Source: Lantana camara (lineage: Eukaryota; Streptophyta; Magnoliopsida; Lamiales; Verbenaceae). Taken from it: 64,000 nucleotides of DNA. Made by a program: the position numbers and the translations under genes. Where the stretch lies: NCBI GenBank assembly GCA_037501455.1, contig CM074864.1:57045001-57109000 (forward strand). The letters run 5' to 3'. This document shows, piece by piece, positions 36,188-48,583 of the stretch. How positions within the stretch are numbered: the stretch's first letter is position 1; each line of letters opens with the position of its first letter. A model generated the notes under the pieces. That model ran no database searches. It worked only from the letters and a program-made list of their open reading frames with translations, and had not been told where the DNA came from.

Positions 36188-37390
36188 TTAAATACAATAG
36201 CAATAGATTTCATGATGCACGTGATATGCATGGTTAGGGTACTGTTCACCGTTGATTATGCCATAAATATAGTTGATACCTTCGGCTACCACATTCGGAT
36301 GAGCATTCATATTGTGCACCTCTCTCTCCAGAGCATATGCACGAGCCTGAACAAGTGGCCTCTGTCCCCCGGCAGACAACTCTCGTCGCTTCGGACACGT
36401 GTCTACTAGGTGCTCATTGCTTCCACAGCGCAGACATAGATTCAAACGTTTCCTATAAGCCTCATAAGTATGTGTATCACGTCCGCAATAGGTGCAAAGA
36501 GGTTTTCCCGAAGATGATGTTGAAGTTGGTACACTTGGAGCTTTCGAGGCCGATCCTATTGATTGAGCCTTTTTCTGAGATCCTTCCTGAGGTGGCGAGG
36601 ATTGATAAGAAATAGGCCTCTTTCCATTATTAGAATTTTGTCCGGAGTGAGGTACAGGCCTTCTCGCATTCACCGAGTCTTCAACTTTCAAAGCTTTCGT
36701 GGTAGCCTTGACCCAAGTACTCGTGTTAACCGCTTCCAAGGCTCTCTGTATGTCCGGTCGGAGTCCTTGTACGAACTGCATAGCTTTGTGAAAATCATCA
36801 CTCGCTATATTGGGTGCATAGCGAGATAACCTTTCATACTCTGAAATATACTCGGCCACAGACCTCGATTCTTGCTTCAATTCGGTAAATTCTCTCAACC
36901 TTCGAGTACGTGATGAGGGAGGGATGAACTTGTTCTTAAATACTCTTGTAAATATTTCCCAATTAATCTCCTCTCCAGTTACCTCCAATACAATCCGCGT
37001 GCTTTCCCACCAAGAGTAGGCTTCCCCTTGTATTAAAGTGATGGTGCATCGAGCCTTCTCTCGGGACTCACATGGAATGAGCTCCCATATCTTCTCTACC
37101 TCTTTCAGCCACATTTCCGCCAGTATATCATTTCCCTTGAAGAACTTGGGAGGTCTTTGATTCTGAAACTCCCTAAGTATAACAGAAAGCGGTGCCTCAG
37201 GCGGTACAACAGGTGCAGGTGGTGCTGGAGGTGCCGGTGGTACATAATCTCGTAGCCTTTGATCTATAATATTGATAACTGAGTTAACAAAGGCCTCTGC
37301 CGGCGGTGGTTGTGGAGGTGGAGGTGTAGGAGTACGATCACGATGATGACGTCGTCCTGGAGATCGATCACGATGTCTTCGTGGAGGCAT
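36188..37390 (-). CDS. Ty3/gypsy Gag, copy 1 (gag-only element)
   Basis: About 400 residues from Met 37390 (MPPRRHRDRSPGRR); the frame is open to 37435, but the Arg-rich MPPRR start is usual for this family. A Pro-rich stretch is followed by the retrotransposon gag domain (QRPPKFFKGND, WWESTR, FKNKFIPPSSR, SVAEYISEYERLSRYAP, FVQGLRPDIQ). A second CCHC zinc knuckle, CLRCGSNEHLVDTC, is intact; the first, CTYCGRDTHTYEAY, has lost its last Cys. Gag coats genomic RNA into virus-like particles. No protease, integrase or reverse transcriptase follows, so the element depends on others. It differs from copy 2 at about 12 of 415 positions, and copy 2 usually carries the more typical residue. Confidence 0.88.
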   Translation of the reverse strand: MPPRRHRDRSPGRRHHRDRTPTPPPPQPPPAEAFVNSVINIIDQRLRDYVPPAPPAPPAPVVPPEAPLSVILREFQNQRPPKFFKGNDILAEMWLKEVEKIWELIPCESREKARCTITLIQGEAYSWWESTRIVLEVTGEEINWEIFTRVFKNKFIPPSSRTRRLREFTELKQESRSVAEYISEYERLSRYAPNIASDDFHKAMQFVQGLRPDIQRALEAVNTSTWVKATTKALKVEDSVNARRPVPHSGQNSNNGKRPISYQSSPPQEGSQKKAQSIGSASKAPSVPTSTSSSGKPLCTYCGRDTHTYEAYRKRLNLCLRCGSNEHLVDTCPKRRELSAGGQRPLVQARAYALEREVHNMNAHPNVVAEGINYIYGIINGEQYPNHAYHVHHEIYCYCI

Positions 37391-37581
37391 CCTGTCAATA
37401 AACACTAAAATGCGTGCTATTTTTAGTCTATGCATGTTAATGCAAATAATTCAATCAGAATTCAAAATTTAAATCAATTAAGCACAAAGGAGAGGTATAT
37501 ATGCAACACATTGTCAAGTAGTCCCTAAGCCGTACGACCTAGACTCACAAGACACAACACTAGAACCACGGTTTTGCAACC

Positions 37582-37595
37582 GGGCTCTAATACCA
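37582..37595 (-). other. Primer-binding site of gag element 1
   Basis: On the minus strand TGGTATTAGAGCCC, complementary (one mismatch) to the 3' end of initiator methionine tRNA; it lies seven bases from the LTR at 37603. It fixes the orientation as minus. Confidence 0.8.
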
Positions 37596-38015
37596 CTTAA
37601 GATGTAGCACCCGGAACGCCGAGATGCCACACCCCCGCACCATAAGTCTAGCTCACACATGAAATGGGTAGTCCATATATGAACCGGACTCATGGTGAAC
37701 GGGTGACAACAAAACTCAAAGCTAGGTGGGTACCCTCAAATACTACCAATAAACAATTCAGAGCAATAAAAGTGGAAGCAATAGCAATCAATACTTTTAG
37801 GTACCATATTTACATATTTATTTATAGATACCAACATTTATATATATCAATACAATATCATCTCCAAGTATAAATCCAAAACATGCTACAAAATAACTAG
37901 TATCAATACAAGAACAAAGTATGAAGGTGAAGTGCTAGACCCGAATAAAAGACACGAGACTCTAATTCCCGCCTAGCACGAACCTGCAAAAACTGAAAAG
38001 TTGAGGTGTCAGTCC

Positions 38016-40185
38016 TGATGGGATGCGGGCCCAGAACAGTAGCAGTCCGGGACCACATTTTAAAATTTTTATTATAATACAAGTATTAAAATATTTCTAA
38101 AACATTTTAATACAAAGCGGAAGACTTAGCCGAATCTACTCAAGTATATACATGCAATTGATAATAAATTTTAAATCACTTAAGCAGATAAATATCTAAC
38201 ATGCTATTAACACTTAAGAGCACATAATTTATCATGCTTAAAATAAAACAACTGTAAAATATTACCGTACTGCAAATATGGCTATCTAACGGCATTTTTC
38301 CAGCTCCTATCCCACTCGTGAGACCGGCAGAGCTTCCCTGCAATATCCCCAGGGACACCCTCGGAGCGTGGGCTCCGAAAGTATTTCTCTAAATACTTAG
38401 AGAAAAAACTTTAAACTAGGAAACCCTTTTCAGGGTTTATTCTCCCAAAATCAGGCGTTTATATATAAACACCTAATTAAAATTAATTCCGAAATAAATC
38501 GGAATTAACTAGGAGAAATGGGATATGGTTTCAAAGCTATTCTCTAGCCAAAACCTCTCCCAAATGTTGAATGAGAAATGAGGACCCAAGGCCCCTATTT
38601 ATAGGGGAAAAACCGAGGGCGTTTCGGTTATTTTGGATTCAAAAGCAAGGGTAAAATGGTAATTTCACATCCCACTTGTGTGTACAACTTGGACACGAAA
38701 ACCAAGGATACCACGTTGAAGGTCTCTCCACCACGAGTCCAACGCCGCCGAGAACGCGCCCATCGGAGCACGCACGCGCCCACACGCGCGGCTACAAGGC
38801 GGCGCGTGTGATCACTTGCCGGCTAGGGTTTCCGGTGACGTGGCCTCTTCAGGAGCTGCCACGTGTCCGGGTCTGGTCCGACCCGGAACCGACCCCGGTC
38901 CGGTCCTATCCGGAAGCCCGACCCGTTGACCCGGTCAACATGATGACGTGGCGCGATCTGGGCCGTCCACGTGTCGCACGCGTGGCGTGCCACGCGGCTG
39001 CCCAGTCAGCGCCACCTGGGCCCACTTGCTGACGTGGCGTGACACGTCAGTGCCACGTCACCTGCCACGTCAGCATTTTTTTTTTTTTAATTTTAAATTT
39101 TATTTTCTCCAAATAAAATTCCGGGCATTTCCAACTCTTTGGAAATTGATTTATTTTCTTAAAATAAATCCCTTGGCTATTTTCAAACACTTTGAAAAAT
39201 TCATTTCTCTTTCTCCTTTTATTATTTTCTCTTTGGGTTTTCAATTTGGGGCTTGCAGAGGGACCTGCAGGACTAATTAATTTTAGCTCCAAACGGATTA
39301 ATATATTATCATCTCATGACAATAATTAATTACCGTTTAACAATATTTAATTCCACTAAATAAATATTGTTGCACTCTAAAATTAATTAAATTATTCACG
39401 AATTTCTCGATCTAGAATAATTTCGCATTTTACTCCTCCGTGTAGATATCCATGAAAAATAAATTACAACTACTATCATTTATTTTTCATCTCCAATTTG
39501 AAATTTATTGATTCACCTTAAGTTCAAATTCTCTGTATGTGAAACACATTCAACATACAACTTCGGTGACGTTATCACACGAAGTGCTTTGGCCAAAGTC
39601 TTAATTCGAACTTTTGCAAATCTATTTCAAGGATATCTTTTACCTTCCAGCAAGGCCACAGATTCCTCGATCAATATAACTCTTTAGCACATTTCATGTT
39701 GTCACCGAATCATACAAAGTATTTTGGCCACCCGTTACCGAGACCTCACTTCGAGTATGTTACAGTGACTAACACTACATGCCTAAAGCCGAAATATTAT
39801 CAGGATTAAGAGTATAATGCTTCCTGAGATTTTATTCATTTTAGATAGCAGTATAAAATGAATAATCTCTGTGGTCCAGTTCGATGTTTCCAATCCTATT
39901 GAAAAACATCAACGTGTTATAATTGGAATCACCATTCCCTATGACGAAAGACTAATCATCTTATATAACCACGTTATAGTCTTGATAAGAACATATTCTT
40001 ATCTTACCGTCTAGAACTTTAATGACACGTGATTTCAGTATTCAAAGTCTTTTCCTATGAAACACATTTCATATAAGAATACCACCACACGTTATTAATT
40101 ATTAATATGTGAAATACTCACAACTCGCTGTAAATTCAGTCAATTAATTCAATAAATTGAATTTTCAGGGCACTTATTCCCAACA
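38016..40185 (-). repeat. Left (3') LTR of the copia element
   Basis: TG...CA ended LTR. The minus-strand TATA lies in palindromic CCCCTATTTATAGGGG (38592-38607). A GC-rich region at 38680-39080 contains eight ACGT cores. The + strand of this GC-rich part has an open frame (38676-39032), probably fortuitous. Confidence 0.9.
38836..39073. promoter_or_regulatory. Cluster of eight ACGT-core boxes in copia LTR
   Basis: TGACGTGG, CCACGTGT, TGACGTGG, CCACGTGT, TGACGTGG, ACACGTCA, CCACGTCA and CCACGTCA within about 240 bases; the same set is in the right LTR at 45882-46138. ACGT cores are bZIP-type binding sites. They sit upstream of the minus-strand TATA at about 38600, consistent with an LTR enhancer. 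Confidence 0.6.
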
Positions 40186-40200
40186 ATCTCCCACTTGCCC
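40186..40200 (-). other. Polypurine tract of the copia element
   Basis: On the minus strand GGGCAAGTGGGAGAT immediately before the 3' LTR: the expected plus-strand primer position for copia elements. Confidence 0.85.
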
Positions 40201-40362
40201 TAAATTCAATTTGGCTACACATCTAAGTCTTATTCCTTCCACATGAGTGTCAAAACTCGTTTTGCACTCTTTCGCGCCAATACTTTAGTGAAGGAATCTA
40301 TTAGACGTTTCTCTGAGCCAACAACTAGGAAATCATGAATCCAATACTGGTTGCTTCTCAAG

Positions 40363-40914
40363 CTACCATGTATTTGACTTCCATGGCGGTGTAAGCAATA
40401 CAAGTCTGCTTAACATTCTCCAATTAACAATTGCTCTTTCCAAAGTAAACACGTATTCTGATGTCAAACATCTAGAATACAAATCAGATTGTAAATCCGA
40501 ATCTCTATACTCTATTGAAATGAGCTCACCACTGTGGTAGACAAGCATATAATCTCAAGTCCTTCTCAAGTACTTCAATATATGCTTTCACTACTACCCA
40601 ATGTCAGACTCTAGGGTTTGACTAATATCTGCTGACTTAGATCTATTTAATAGACATCTGACCCTGTACATAATATGACATACATAAAGCTTCCGCTGCG
40701 GAACTTTAATCAAGCTTTCTATCTCTTCAGTTGTCTTAGGACACTGACCCCGAGATAGATAAATTCCATATCTAAAAGCTAATAAACCTTTCTTGGAATT
40801 TATCATATTATACCTTGCCAGCATCTTATCCATATATGCTTCTTGTGATAAACCAATCTCCTTATTCCTATGATCACGACAAAAGTCTGATCCTTGGAAT
40901 AACATTGGTCTCAC
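40363..40914 (-). pseudogene. Copia reverse transcriptase/RNase H remnants
   Basis: Two minus-strand pieces. 40594-40914 reads GLSQEAYMDKMLARYNM, NSKKGLLAFRYGIYLSRGQ and CPKTTEEIESL, the end of copia RT. 40363-40548 reads GELISIEYRDSDLQSDLYSR and TSEYVFTL, the start of RNase H (with the family's YTDSDF-like motif altered). Frameshifts separate them. Further RT text continues to about 41400 without a usable frame. Confidence 0.8.
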
Positions 40915-42142
40915 ATAGGTCTTTTCTTGTCAAAATGATTTGACGTCCGAATCTTGACCATTGACAAAATTCTTGCATCATTCCCAATGAGCAGAATATT
41001 AATTACGTACAAAGTGAAAACGTTACAACGCTATCATGATGTCATTTTGTACCCTTCATGGTTCATCAGGCAATTATACAAATCCAAAGAATCTAAATTG
41101 CCTTATAATTCTGATGCTCCATAATCTAGACGCTTGCTTAAGATCATAAATCGATCTATTAAGCTCGCATTATATACACTTGATTTCTGGCTGTGAAGCC
41201 TTCAGGTTGTGCCATGTATCTCTTCTTCTTGAAATTGCCCGTTCAAGAACATAGTCTTTACATCCATTTATCTAATCTCATAATCGATAATGAGATAAAA
41301 TGGAGAGGATAATGGACTTAAGCACTGTTACAGGCGAGAAGATCTCATAAATGATTTCTTCTTTCTGGGTAAAATCCCTTGCCATAAGCTTTACTTTAAA
41401 GTCTCTACTTTTGTCCATTTCTCCTTTTATCGTCTTGTAGAACCCAATTTATCTAATGGGTTTAATGCCTTCAGGCGCCTTCACAAGCTCAAGACTTTGT
41501 TAGAATATAGAGATTCTAACTTAGATTCCATGGCTTCTGACCAAATGGTTAGCGTCTATATCTTCCACAGCTTCATTACACGTGATAGGATCAGATACGT
41601 TAGATTCAACCACTTGGGTTAATCTTAGGTATCTTGTCAGGTGTCCTGACAATCCTCCCACTACAATGATGCTCTCGTGTACACGTCTCCACATCACATG
41701 TTGTATTTGGTACATCACATGTATCTAATACATTTTCAGTTATCACGGGTTTATGGAAATCAGTATCTAATACTGTTATTTCTTTTAACACTACTTTGCT
41801 TCAACCCTTTGCGGTTATCTATGTAATTATCTTTGAAATATTCACAAACATCTTTTGTGATTTCTCAAATTACAAAATATACCACCTCTTGTTTTTCTTA
41901 GGATAACCTTAGAACAAGTAAACCTTTGTTCTTTATTCTAACTTGTCAGGATCCATCCTTAACTCGTGGACCAGGCTACCTTAAATCCGAAGATAAAAGA
42001 TACAGGGTTTTCACCCTAGCTACAGATCCATCAGTGTTTTAGGAACTGACTTAGATAGAACTAGGTTTGTCGTTTTGTGTGCAAAGCCCCAAAACGAAAT
42101 TCATAGGGTAGCATGACTCTTCATGAATCTTTACCATCTCTA

Positions 42143-42807
42143 TCAGAGTTTTATTTCTTTTTTCTGTAATACATCTTTGCCAAACCGTATCTCATACAGA
42201 AGGTTGAGATCTAATCTCATTTGAGAAATTCTATTTAACTTTGAGCATAGATACTTACTACTTCGATCCAATCGAAGTGCCTTGATATGCTTTCTAATTT
42301 GACCCTTTGACTTTAGTCTTATATTCCTTGAACTCTTCAAAATTATAGACTTAAGTCTCATCAAATAAACATATCTGTATCTAGAGTAATCATTCAAACG
42401 AATGATGAAATATCCAAAACTTTCTCTTGTTTGAACATTCATAGTATCATATGTCCGTATGAACTAACTCAAGCAAGTTCATGGCTTAATACCTTTTGTC
42501 TCAAAAGGAACTTTCTTGGTCATTTTACTTTTCTAAACAGGATTCGCAGATTGATACTATTTTTAAGTCAATAGGACTCAACAATCAGTCTTTGGATCCT
42601 GTTCAGATTCAATTGACCAATAGATAGGTGCCACGTAGAAGTTTTTCTTCTTAGATGGTAAGTCAAGCTTCTTAATGTTAAACTTAAATTAGGGTTGTCA
42701 TGTAGGCATAAAAGACCATCTTTTATTGTGCCAGAGCAAATAAACCTTTTATTTTGTTTAGTGGTAAACTTTTGTTCAAAACAAACAATTAAACTATTAG
42801 TTATCAA
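42143..42807 (-). pseudogene. Copia integrase and gag-pre-integrase remnants
   Basis: 42143-42442 reads FIIRLNDYSRYRYVYLMR and KHIKALRLDRSSKYLCSKLN, matching the copia integrase core around its second catalytic Asp, with the usual DDYSRYG and SDRGGEY motifs changed. 42568-42807 contains WHLSIGQLNLNRIQRL, a degenerate gag-pre-integrase motif. The catalytic-motif changes and stops indicate it is inactive. Confidence 0.75.
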
Positions 42808-45046
42808 ATAACTTACAGAAATTAAATTTCTGTATATATGGCACGTATAATATTAAAACCCTTTTGCCAAAATACGACTTTATAGTCTTTACTGCTGATA
42901 CAATTACACTTGTATTATCCCCGAGCAGTAGTTATGTGTTAGCCGTTTTTCAACCTTTCTGGTTGGTTTGAATCTTCGCAACAACTTGCAAATATGATTA
43001 GTTGATCTCAAATTCACATACCAGGAGTCCGGTGAATTTCCAACTAAACATATTTTCAACGAGTAAGATATCTTCATATCTTATCTAAACGGCGTAACAA
43101 ACAGACAGACTAAGTATTTTGGATAATTTCCTTTTCCAATACCCATTACCACCGAAATAGAAACACTTTTCCATTGTCGGATTTGACTTTCTATTTCTGA
43201 ACCTTCGATTGGGAACTTTTCCTTTTCTTTCTTCCACTTACTGGCTTTCTAGCCCGTGGATATTGATGTCTGATTAAAGAGAACTTTTCCCTTAGTCTAT
43301 ATCATCCTTTCTGCCACATTGAGGTCGTTCATTGGTTTTAAAAAATTATTTAAAATAATCTTGAACGTTCAAATGACTTAGGCAGAGAGTATATGATCGT
43401 ATCCTATCTGTTAAGATTGTCTCTTTAAGCACAGAGGCTTTCAATCTCATTCAGATTAGCTATCATATTCATAATATGATTATGAAACAGTGATCCTTCA
43501 AACATCTTTAACTGACAACCGTTTTCATGGCTCGTACCTACGTACGATTCTGTCTTCAACACATGTTCTTATCAGTAGACATCTCATGTGTTTGATGCTC
43601 AAGAACATTTTAGAACAGATGTCAGGATATAAGACTAGCCAGATCATACTTGATCCAGTTGGGATAAACGTCTTTCTAATCCTGACTGGTTGTAGTTTTT
43701 GAAATTTTCGGATAAGGTTCAGTGAGTACGTAAACTTTCGTGTCTCAACACGATGTCAAGATTTATTAATTAGTCAGCATAATTGAACCCTTACTAGCCT
43801 ATTTCGTTATAGACATACAGTTTGGAGTGGGCTAAGAGAGATCGTAATTACAAAATTGAAATAAATAAATGCAAGTTATGATTATGTATTTCACTTTCTT
43901 CTGCGTCCAACCAATAAATGAAATCCACGTAAGCATTTTGATTTACGCAATGGTGACTTAACTAACTGCAGTTGACTCCCCGGAGGCGAGGTCGAAAACC
44001 GCTTAGAAAAGCAAGAACTATTCTTAATTAACATGTCATCTAGACACCTCTTACCAAACAATGTTAATTCACCACGTCAACCCTTGGCCTCTAAGTAAAT
44101 GTAACAGAGCTCCGAAGGGAGGTTAATACATTACTCAGTCAAGTGTGCACCATTACCTAGAAGTCCGTACGAGTAGGTCAAGACACTCCACGGAGGCGTG
44201 GTCGAGCTGACTTCCCCGTATTTCATTCTATCCGTAGAAGTCTAATCTTGTATACCGCGAATATATACCCGCCGAAGGGAGTAGTATACATCCACTATAC
44301 TATAGACGGGTAATGGAGGCCGTGAGAATCCAACTCTTTTCATCTCGCTCCCACTTGAATTTTTAAAAGGTGTGGATTATCTGTTGATTATTTAATAATC
44401 ACTTTTGGCGTCTTATTGTTGGAAGTAATTAATCTAATTAATACCCTCCCACTAGGATTACTAAATCATATTTAAAATCCTAATAATAATATTTTAAGGC
44501 AATTTAATAACTATTTATTAATCAGGCCGAAAAATATTAGTTCAATTATGCATCGCGTCTAATTTCTATTAAACATTAGTATTTAATCACATTAAATAAA
44601 ATATGCATAATTGTAAATATCATAATATCTCATATTATCATGAGCATGCCATAAAATAAAATAATTAAGCATGCTTTCATATAATTATCACGCTTAAAAT
44701 TTTAAATGACACAAAATAAATATGCCATAAATTAAATCAATTAAGCTTGCTGTTATAATTATCACATAATTATCATGCTTAAAATAAATGGCATAAAGTA
44801 AACATGTTATAAATAAATTATCTCATAATTTAAATCATGTTTACTGATTCGGTAATTAACCAGGAAGATTATTGAAATCGATTCCCAGAAAATTACCATT
44901 CCACGTAAATTCCCAGGAAACACTGGAGGGGTCACAACTGTCCCACTTAAAAACCAGCCTCCTTTGACAGAATTTACGTGCACAATATCAGATTTAAAAT
45001 TATGCATCACATGCATCATATCAATGCATGTATATATCTAGAGCAC

Positions 45047-45059
45047 GGCTCTGATACCA
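45047..45059 (-). other. Primer-binding site of the copia element
   Basis: TGGTATCAGAGCC on the minus strand, two bases from the 5' LTR at 45062: a perfect plant initiator-methionine tRNA primer site. Confidence 0.9.
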
Positions 45060-45061
45060 CA

Positions 45062-47252
45062 TGATGGGATGCGGGCCCAGAACAGTAGCAGTCCGGGACC
45101 ACATTTTAAAATTTTTATTATAATACAAGTATTAAAATATTTCTAAAACATTTTAATACAAAGCGGAAGACTTAGCCGAATCTACTCAAGTATATACATG
45201 CAATTGATAATAAATTTTAAATCACTTAAGCAGATAAATATCTAACATGCTATTAACACTTAAGAGCACATAATTTATCATGCTTAAAATAAAACAACTG
45301 TAAAATATTACCGTACTGCAAATATGGCTATCTAACGGCATTTTTCCAGCTCCTATCCCACTCGTGAGACCGGCAGAGCTTCCCTGCAATATCCCCAAGG
45401 ACACCCTCGGAGCGTGGGCTCCGAAAGTATTTCTCTAAATACTTAGAGAAAAAACTTTAAACTAGGAAACCCTTTTCAGGGTTTATTCTCCCAAAATCAG
45501 GCGTTTATATATAAACACCTAATTAAAATTAATTCCGAAATAAATCGGAATTAACTAGGAGAAATGGGATATGGTTTCAAAGCTATTCTCTAGCCAAAAC
45601 CTCTCCCAAATGTTGAATGAGAAATGAGGACCCAAGGCCCCTATTTATAGGGGAAAAACCGAGGGCGTTTCGGTCATTTTGGATTCAAAAGCAAGGGTAA
45701 AATGGTAATTTCACATCCCACTTGCGTGTACAACTTGGACACGAAAACCAAGGATACCACGTTGAAGGTCTCTCCACCACGAGTCCAACGCCGCCGAGAA
45801 CGCGCCCATCGGAGCACGCACGCGCCCACACGCGCGGCTACAAGGCGGCGCGTGTGATCACTTGCCGGCTAGGGTTTCCGGTGACGTGGCCTCTTCAGGA
45901 GCTGCCACGTGTCCGGGTCTGGTCCGACCCGGAACCGGCCCCGGTCCGGTCCTATCCGGAAGCCCGACCCGTTGACCCGGCTCTGGATCCGTTGACCCGG
46001 TCAACATGATGACGTGGCGCGATCTGGGCCATCCACGTGTCGCACGCGTGGCGTGCCACGCGGCTGCCCAGTCAGCGCCACCTGGGCCCACTTGCTGACG
46101 TGGCGTGACACGTCAGTGCCACGTCACCTGCCACGTCAGCATTTTTTTTTTTTTAATTTTAAATTTTATTTTCTCCAAAATAAAATTTCGGGCATTTCCA
46201 ACTCTTTGGAAATTGATTTATTTTCTTAAAATAAATCCCTTGGCTATTTTCAAACACTTTGAAAAATTCATTTCTCTTTCTCCTTTTATTATTTTCTCTT
46301 TGGGCTTTCAATTTGGGGCTTGCAGAGGGACCTGCAGGACTAATTAATTTTAGCTCCAAACGGATTAATATATTATCATCTCATGACAATAATTAATTAC
46401 CGTTTAACAATATTTAATTCCACTAAATAAATATTGTTGCACTCTAAAATTAATTAAATTATTCACGAATTTCTCGATCTAGAATAATTTCGCATTTTAC
46501 TCCTCCGTGTAGATATCCATGAAAAATAAATTACAACTACTATCATTTATTTTTCATCTCCAATTTGAAATTTATTGATTCACCTTAAGTTCAAATTCTC
46601 TGTATGTGAAACACATTCAACATACAACTTCGGTGACGTTATCACACGAAGTGCTTTGGCCAAAGTCTTAATTCGAACTTTTGCAAATCTATTTCAAGGA
46701 TATCTTTTACCTTCCAGCAAGGCCACAGATTCCTCGATCAATATAACTCTTTAGCACATTTCATGTTGTCACCGAATCATACAAAGTATTTTGGCCACCC
46801 GTTACCGAGACCTCACTTCGAGTATGTTACAGTGACTAACACTACATGCCTAAAGCCGAAATATTATCAGGATTAAGAGTATAATGCTTCCTGAGATTTT
46901 ATTCATTTTAGATAGCAGTATAAAATGAATAATCTCAGTGGTCCAGTTCGATGTTTCCAATCCTATTGAAAAACATCAACGTGTTATAATTGGAATCACC
47001 ATTCCCTATGACGAAAGACTAATCATCTTATATAACCACGTTATAGTCTTGATAAGAACATATTCTTATCTTACCGTCTAGAACTTTAATGACACGTGAT
47101 TTCGGTATTCAAAGTCTTTTCCTATGAAACACATTTCATATAAGAATACCACCACACGTCATTAATTATTAATATGTGAAATACTCACAACTCGCTGTAA
47201 ATTCAGTCAATTAATTCAATAAATTGAATTTTCAGGGCACTTATTCCCAACA
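45062..47252 (-). repeat. Right (5') LTR of the copia element
   Basis: Near-identical to the left LTR. It differs by a 21-bp insertion around 45980-46000 that partly repeats the CCGTTGACCCGG motif, and by about ten substitutions. As the 5' LTR of a minus-strand element it would provide the promoter. Confidence 0.9.
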
Positions 47253-47871
47253 AGTCCAACATGGACTGAGCGAGGGGTTTATAATTAAATAATAGCGCAA
47301 TTACCATGCAAGCCATAATCTCGGGTAAGGGTTTATAAAATAGAAACAATATAAGTTCAATATTAAAATAGATCTCGCCCGAGATTACAACTAATCCATT
47401 CAATCAATATAAACCTTATCAGTTCAATTCAATTCACTCAGTGGCCCGGCGAGTGAGGGTAATCTCCAACCTTACTCCAATTAGTGAACAATACCATCTT
47501 TAGGTTTTATTTCAATAATTATCATACAATCATTAGTGCACACTTAGCATTTTCACGAACTCCTTCTTCCTCCGGTGATGGTGGGATTGCAAGGCCCAAC
47601 CATCCATGAACGGTGTACGTCGGGAACATGACTCCCACGCACGGGATTTTTTCCTCCACCAAACCTCCTGGTGGATTCAGAGGTGATCCCAAAAATTGGT
47701 GAGGATAGTGCAAGAGTTACCCGTCAGCCCTTGCTTTCCCGGTTGGCTCAATACACTACCCTCGGGCCCATGTGAACACGATATGCTTACTCGCCAAAAC
47801 ACGATCAATCATGATAACACGATTATTCATTAGATCACGAAATCATTTGCAATCGGTAGAGATTGTGGGAA

Positions 47872-47917
<46 letters not shown>

Positions 47918-48456
47918 TTTGGCTGAAAACATCACGTAGGGTTGTAAGGGTTCTATATATATCTAGTAATTAAACCTCACCTCTACCAACCAAAAGAAGC
48001 AAGGAAGCACCCTACGGACCGTGCTCCTCGTCTTCGGGACCAAGATCTGTGCAACAAGGATAAGTGTACATAAGACTCAACTCGAATGAACCAATTAAAA
48101 CGCACGGCGAAGTCATAATCAAGATATTATGCAACAACAATCAAGGAGTGTCAAATAGGAGCATGATTATCAATTAAGCAAGTATATATATCACATAATT
48201 CACATATGGGAGCCAAGGAAGTGAAAGAAATGCAATAAGAAAGGTTTTGGTGAAGTTTGGCCAAAACCGACAATTTTTGGAAATGTACATGTTGTGGGAA
48301 AACTGGAATATCTTAAATTCTAGAAGTGGGAATTGATTTTTGTTTGTTGGATATGAAAGTAGACACATAGACCTTTCCAACGCTATATGGCACGTTTTCT
48401 AATTCAAACCGAGGTGAAAATGGCCTTCGTCCGAAGTTGGACAAAATGCAGGAAAG

Positions 48457-48583
48457 TGACACGCCCGTGTCACCATTTCAAGGCAAACCGTGACACCCCC
48501 GTGTCACGGTACAGAAAATCCCAACTCTCCAACATGCACCCCCGTGTCACCCAACACAAAGCAAAGATGACACGCCCGTGTCA
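48457..48583. repeat. Palindrome array in LTR-b
   Basis: Four units: GTGACACGCCCGTGTCAC (48457-48474), CGTGACACCCCCGTGTCACG (48489-48508), CACCCCCGTGTCAC (48537-48550) and TGACACGCCCGTGTCA (48568-48583). The arms are complementary and the centre is not. It resembles the CACGGCCGTG array of the solo LTR at 12178-15115, supporting common ancestry. LTR-a has lost this block. Confidence 0.8.

Larger units (their letters stand above)
38016..47252 (-). mobile_element. Complete-structure Ty1/copia element with decayed coding region (TSD AGTCC)
   Basis: A 9.2-kb element: LTRs 38016-40185 (2170 bp) and 45062-47252 (2191 bp), flanked by AGTCC at 38011-38015 and 47253-47257. In element orientation the LTR starts TGTTGGGAATAAGTGCCC and ends CATCA. 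The primer-binding site (45047-45059) and polypurine tract (40186-40200) are intact. The LTRs differ by about ten substitutions by eye plus a 21-bp insertion in the right one near 45980. The internal 4.9 kb has gag-pre, integrase, RT and RNase H remnants full of stops and frameshifts. Confidence 0.92.

Noticed and set aside
38676..39032. Open frame of 118 codons, also present at 45722-46009
   Set aside because: It lies on the non-coding strand of a GC-rich LTR region; duplication reflects the LTR pair and the two versions differ in length. No family pattern.
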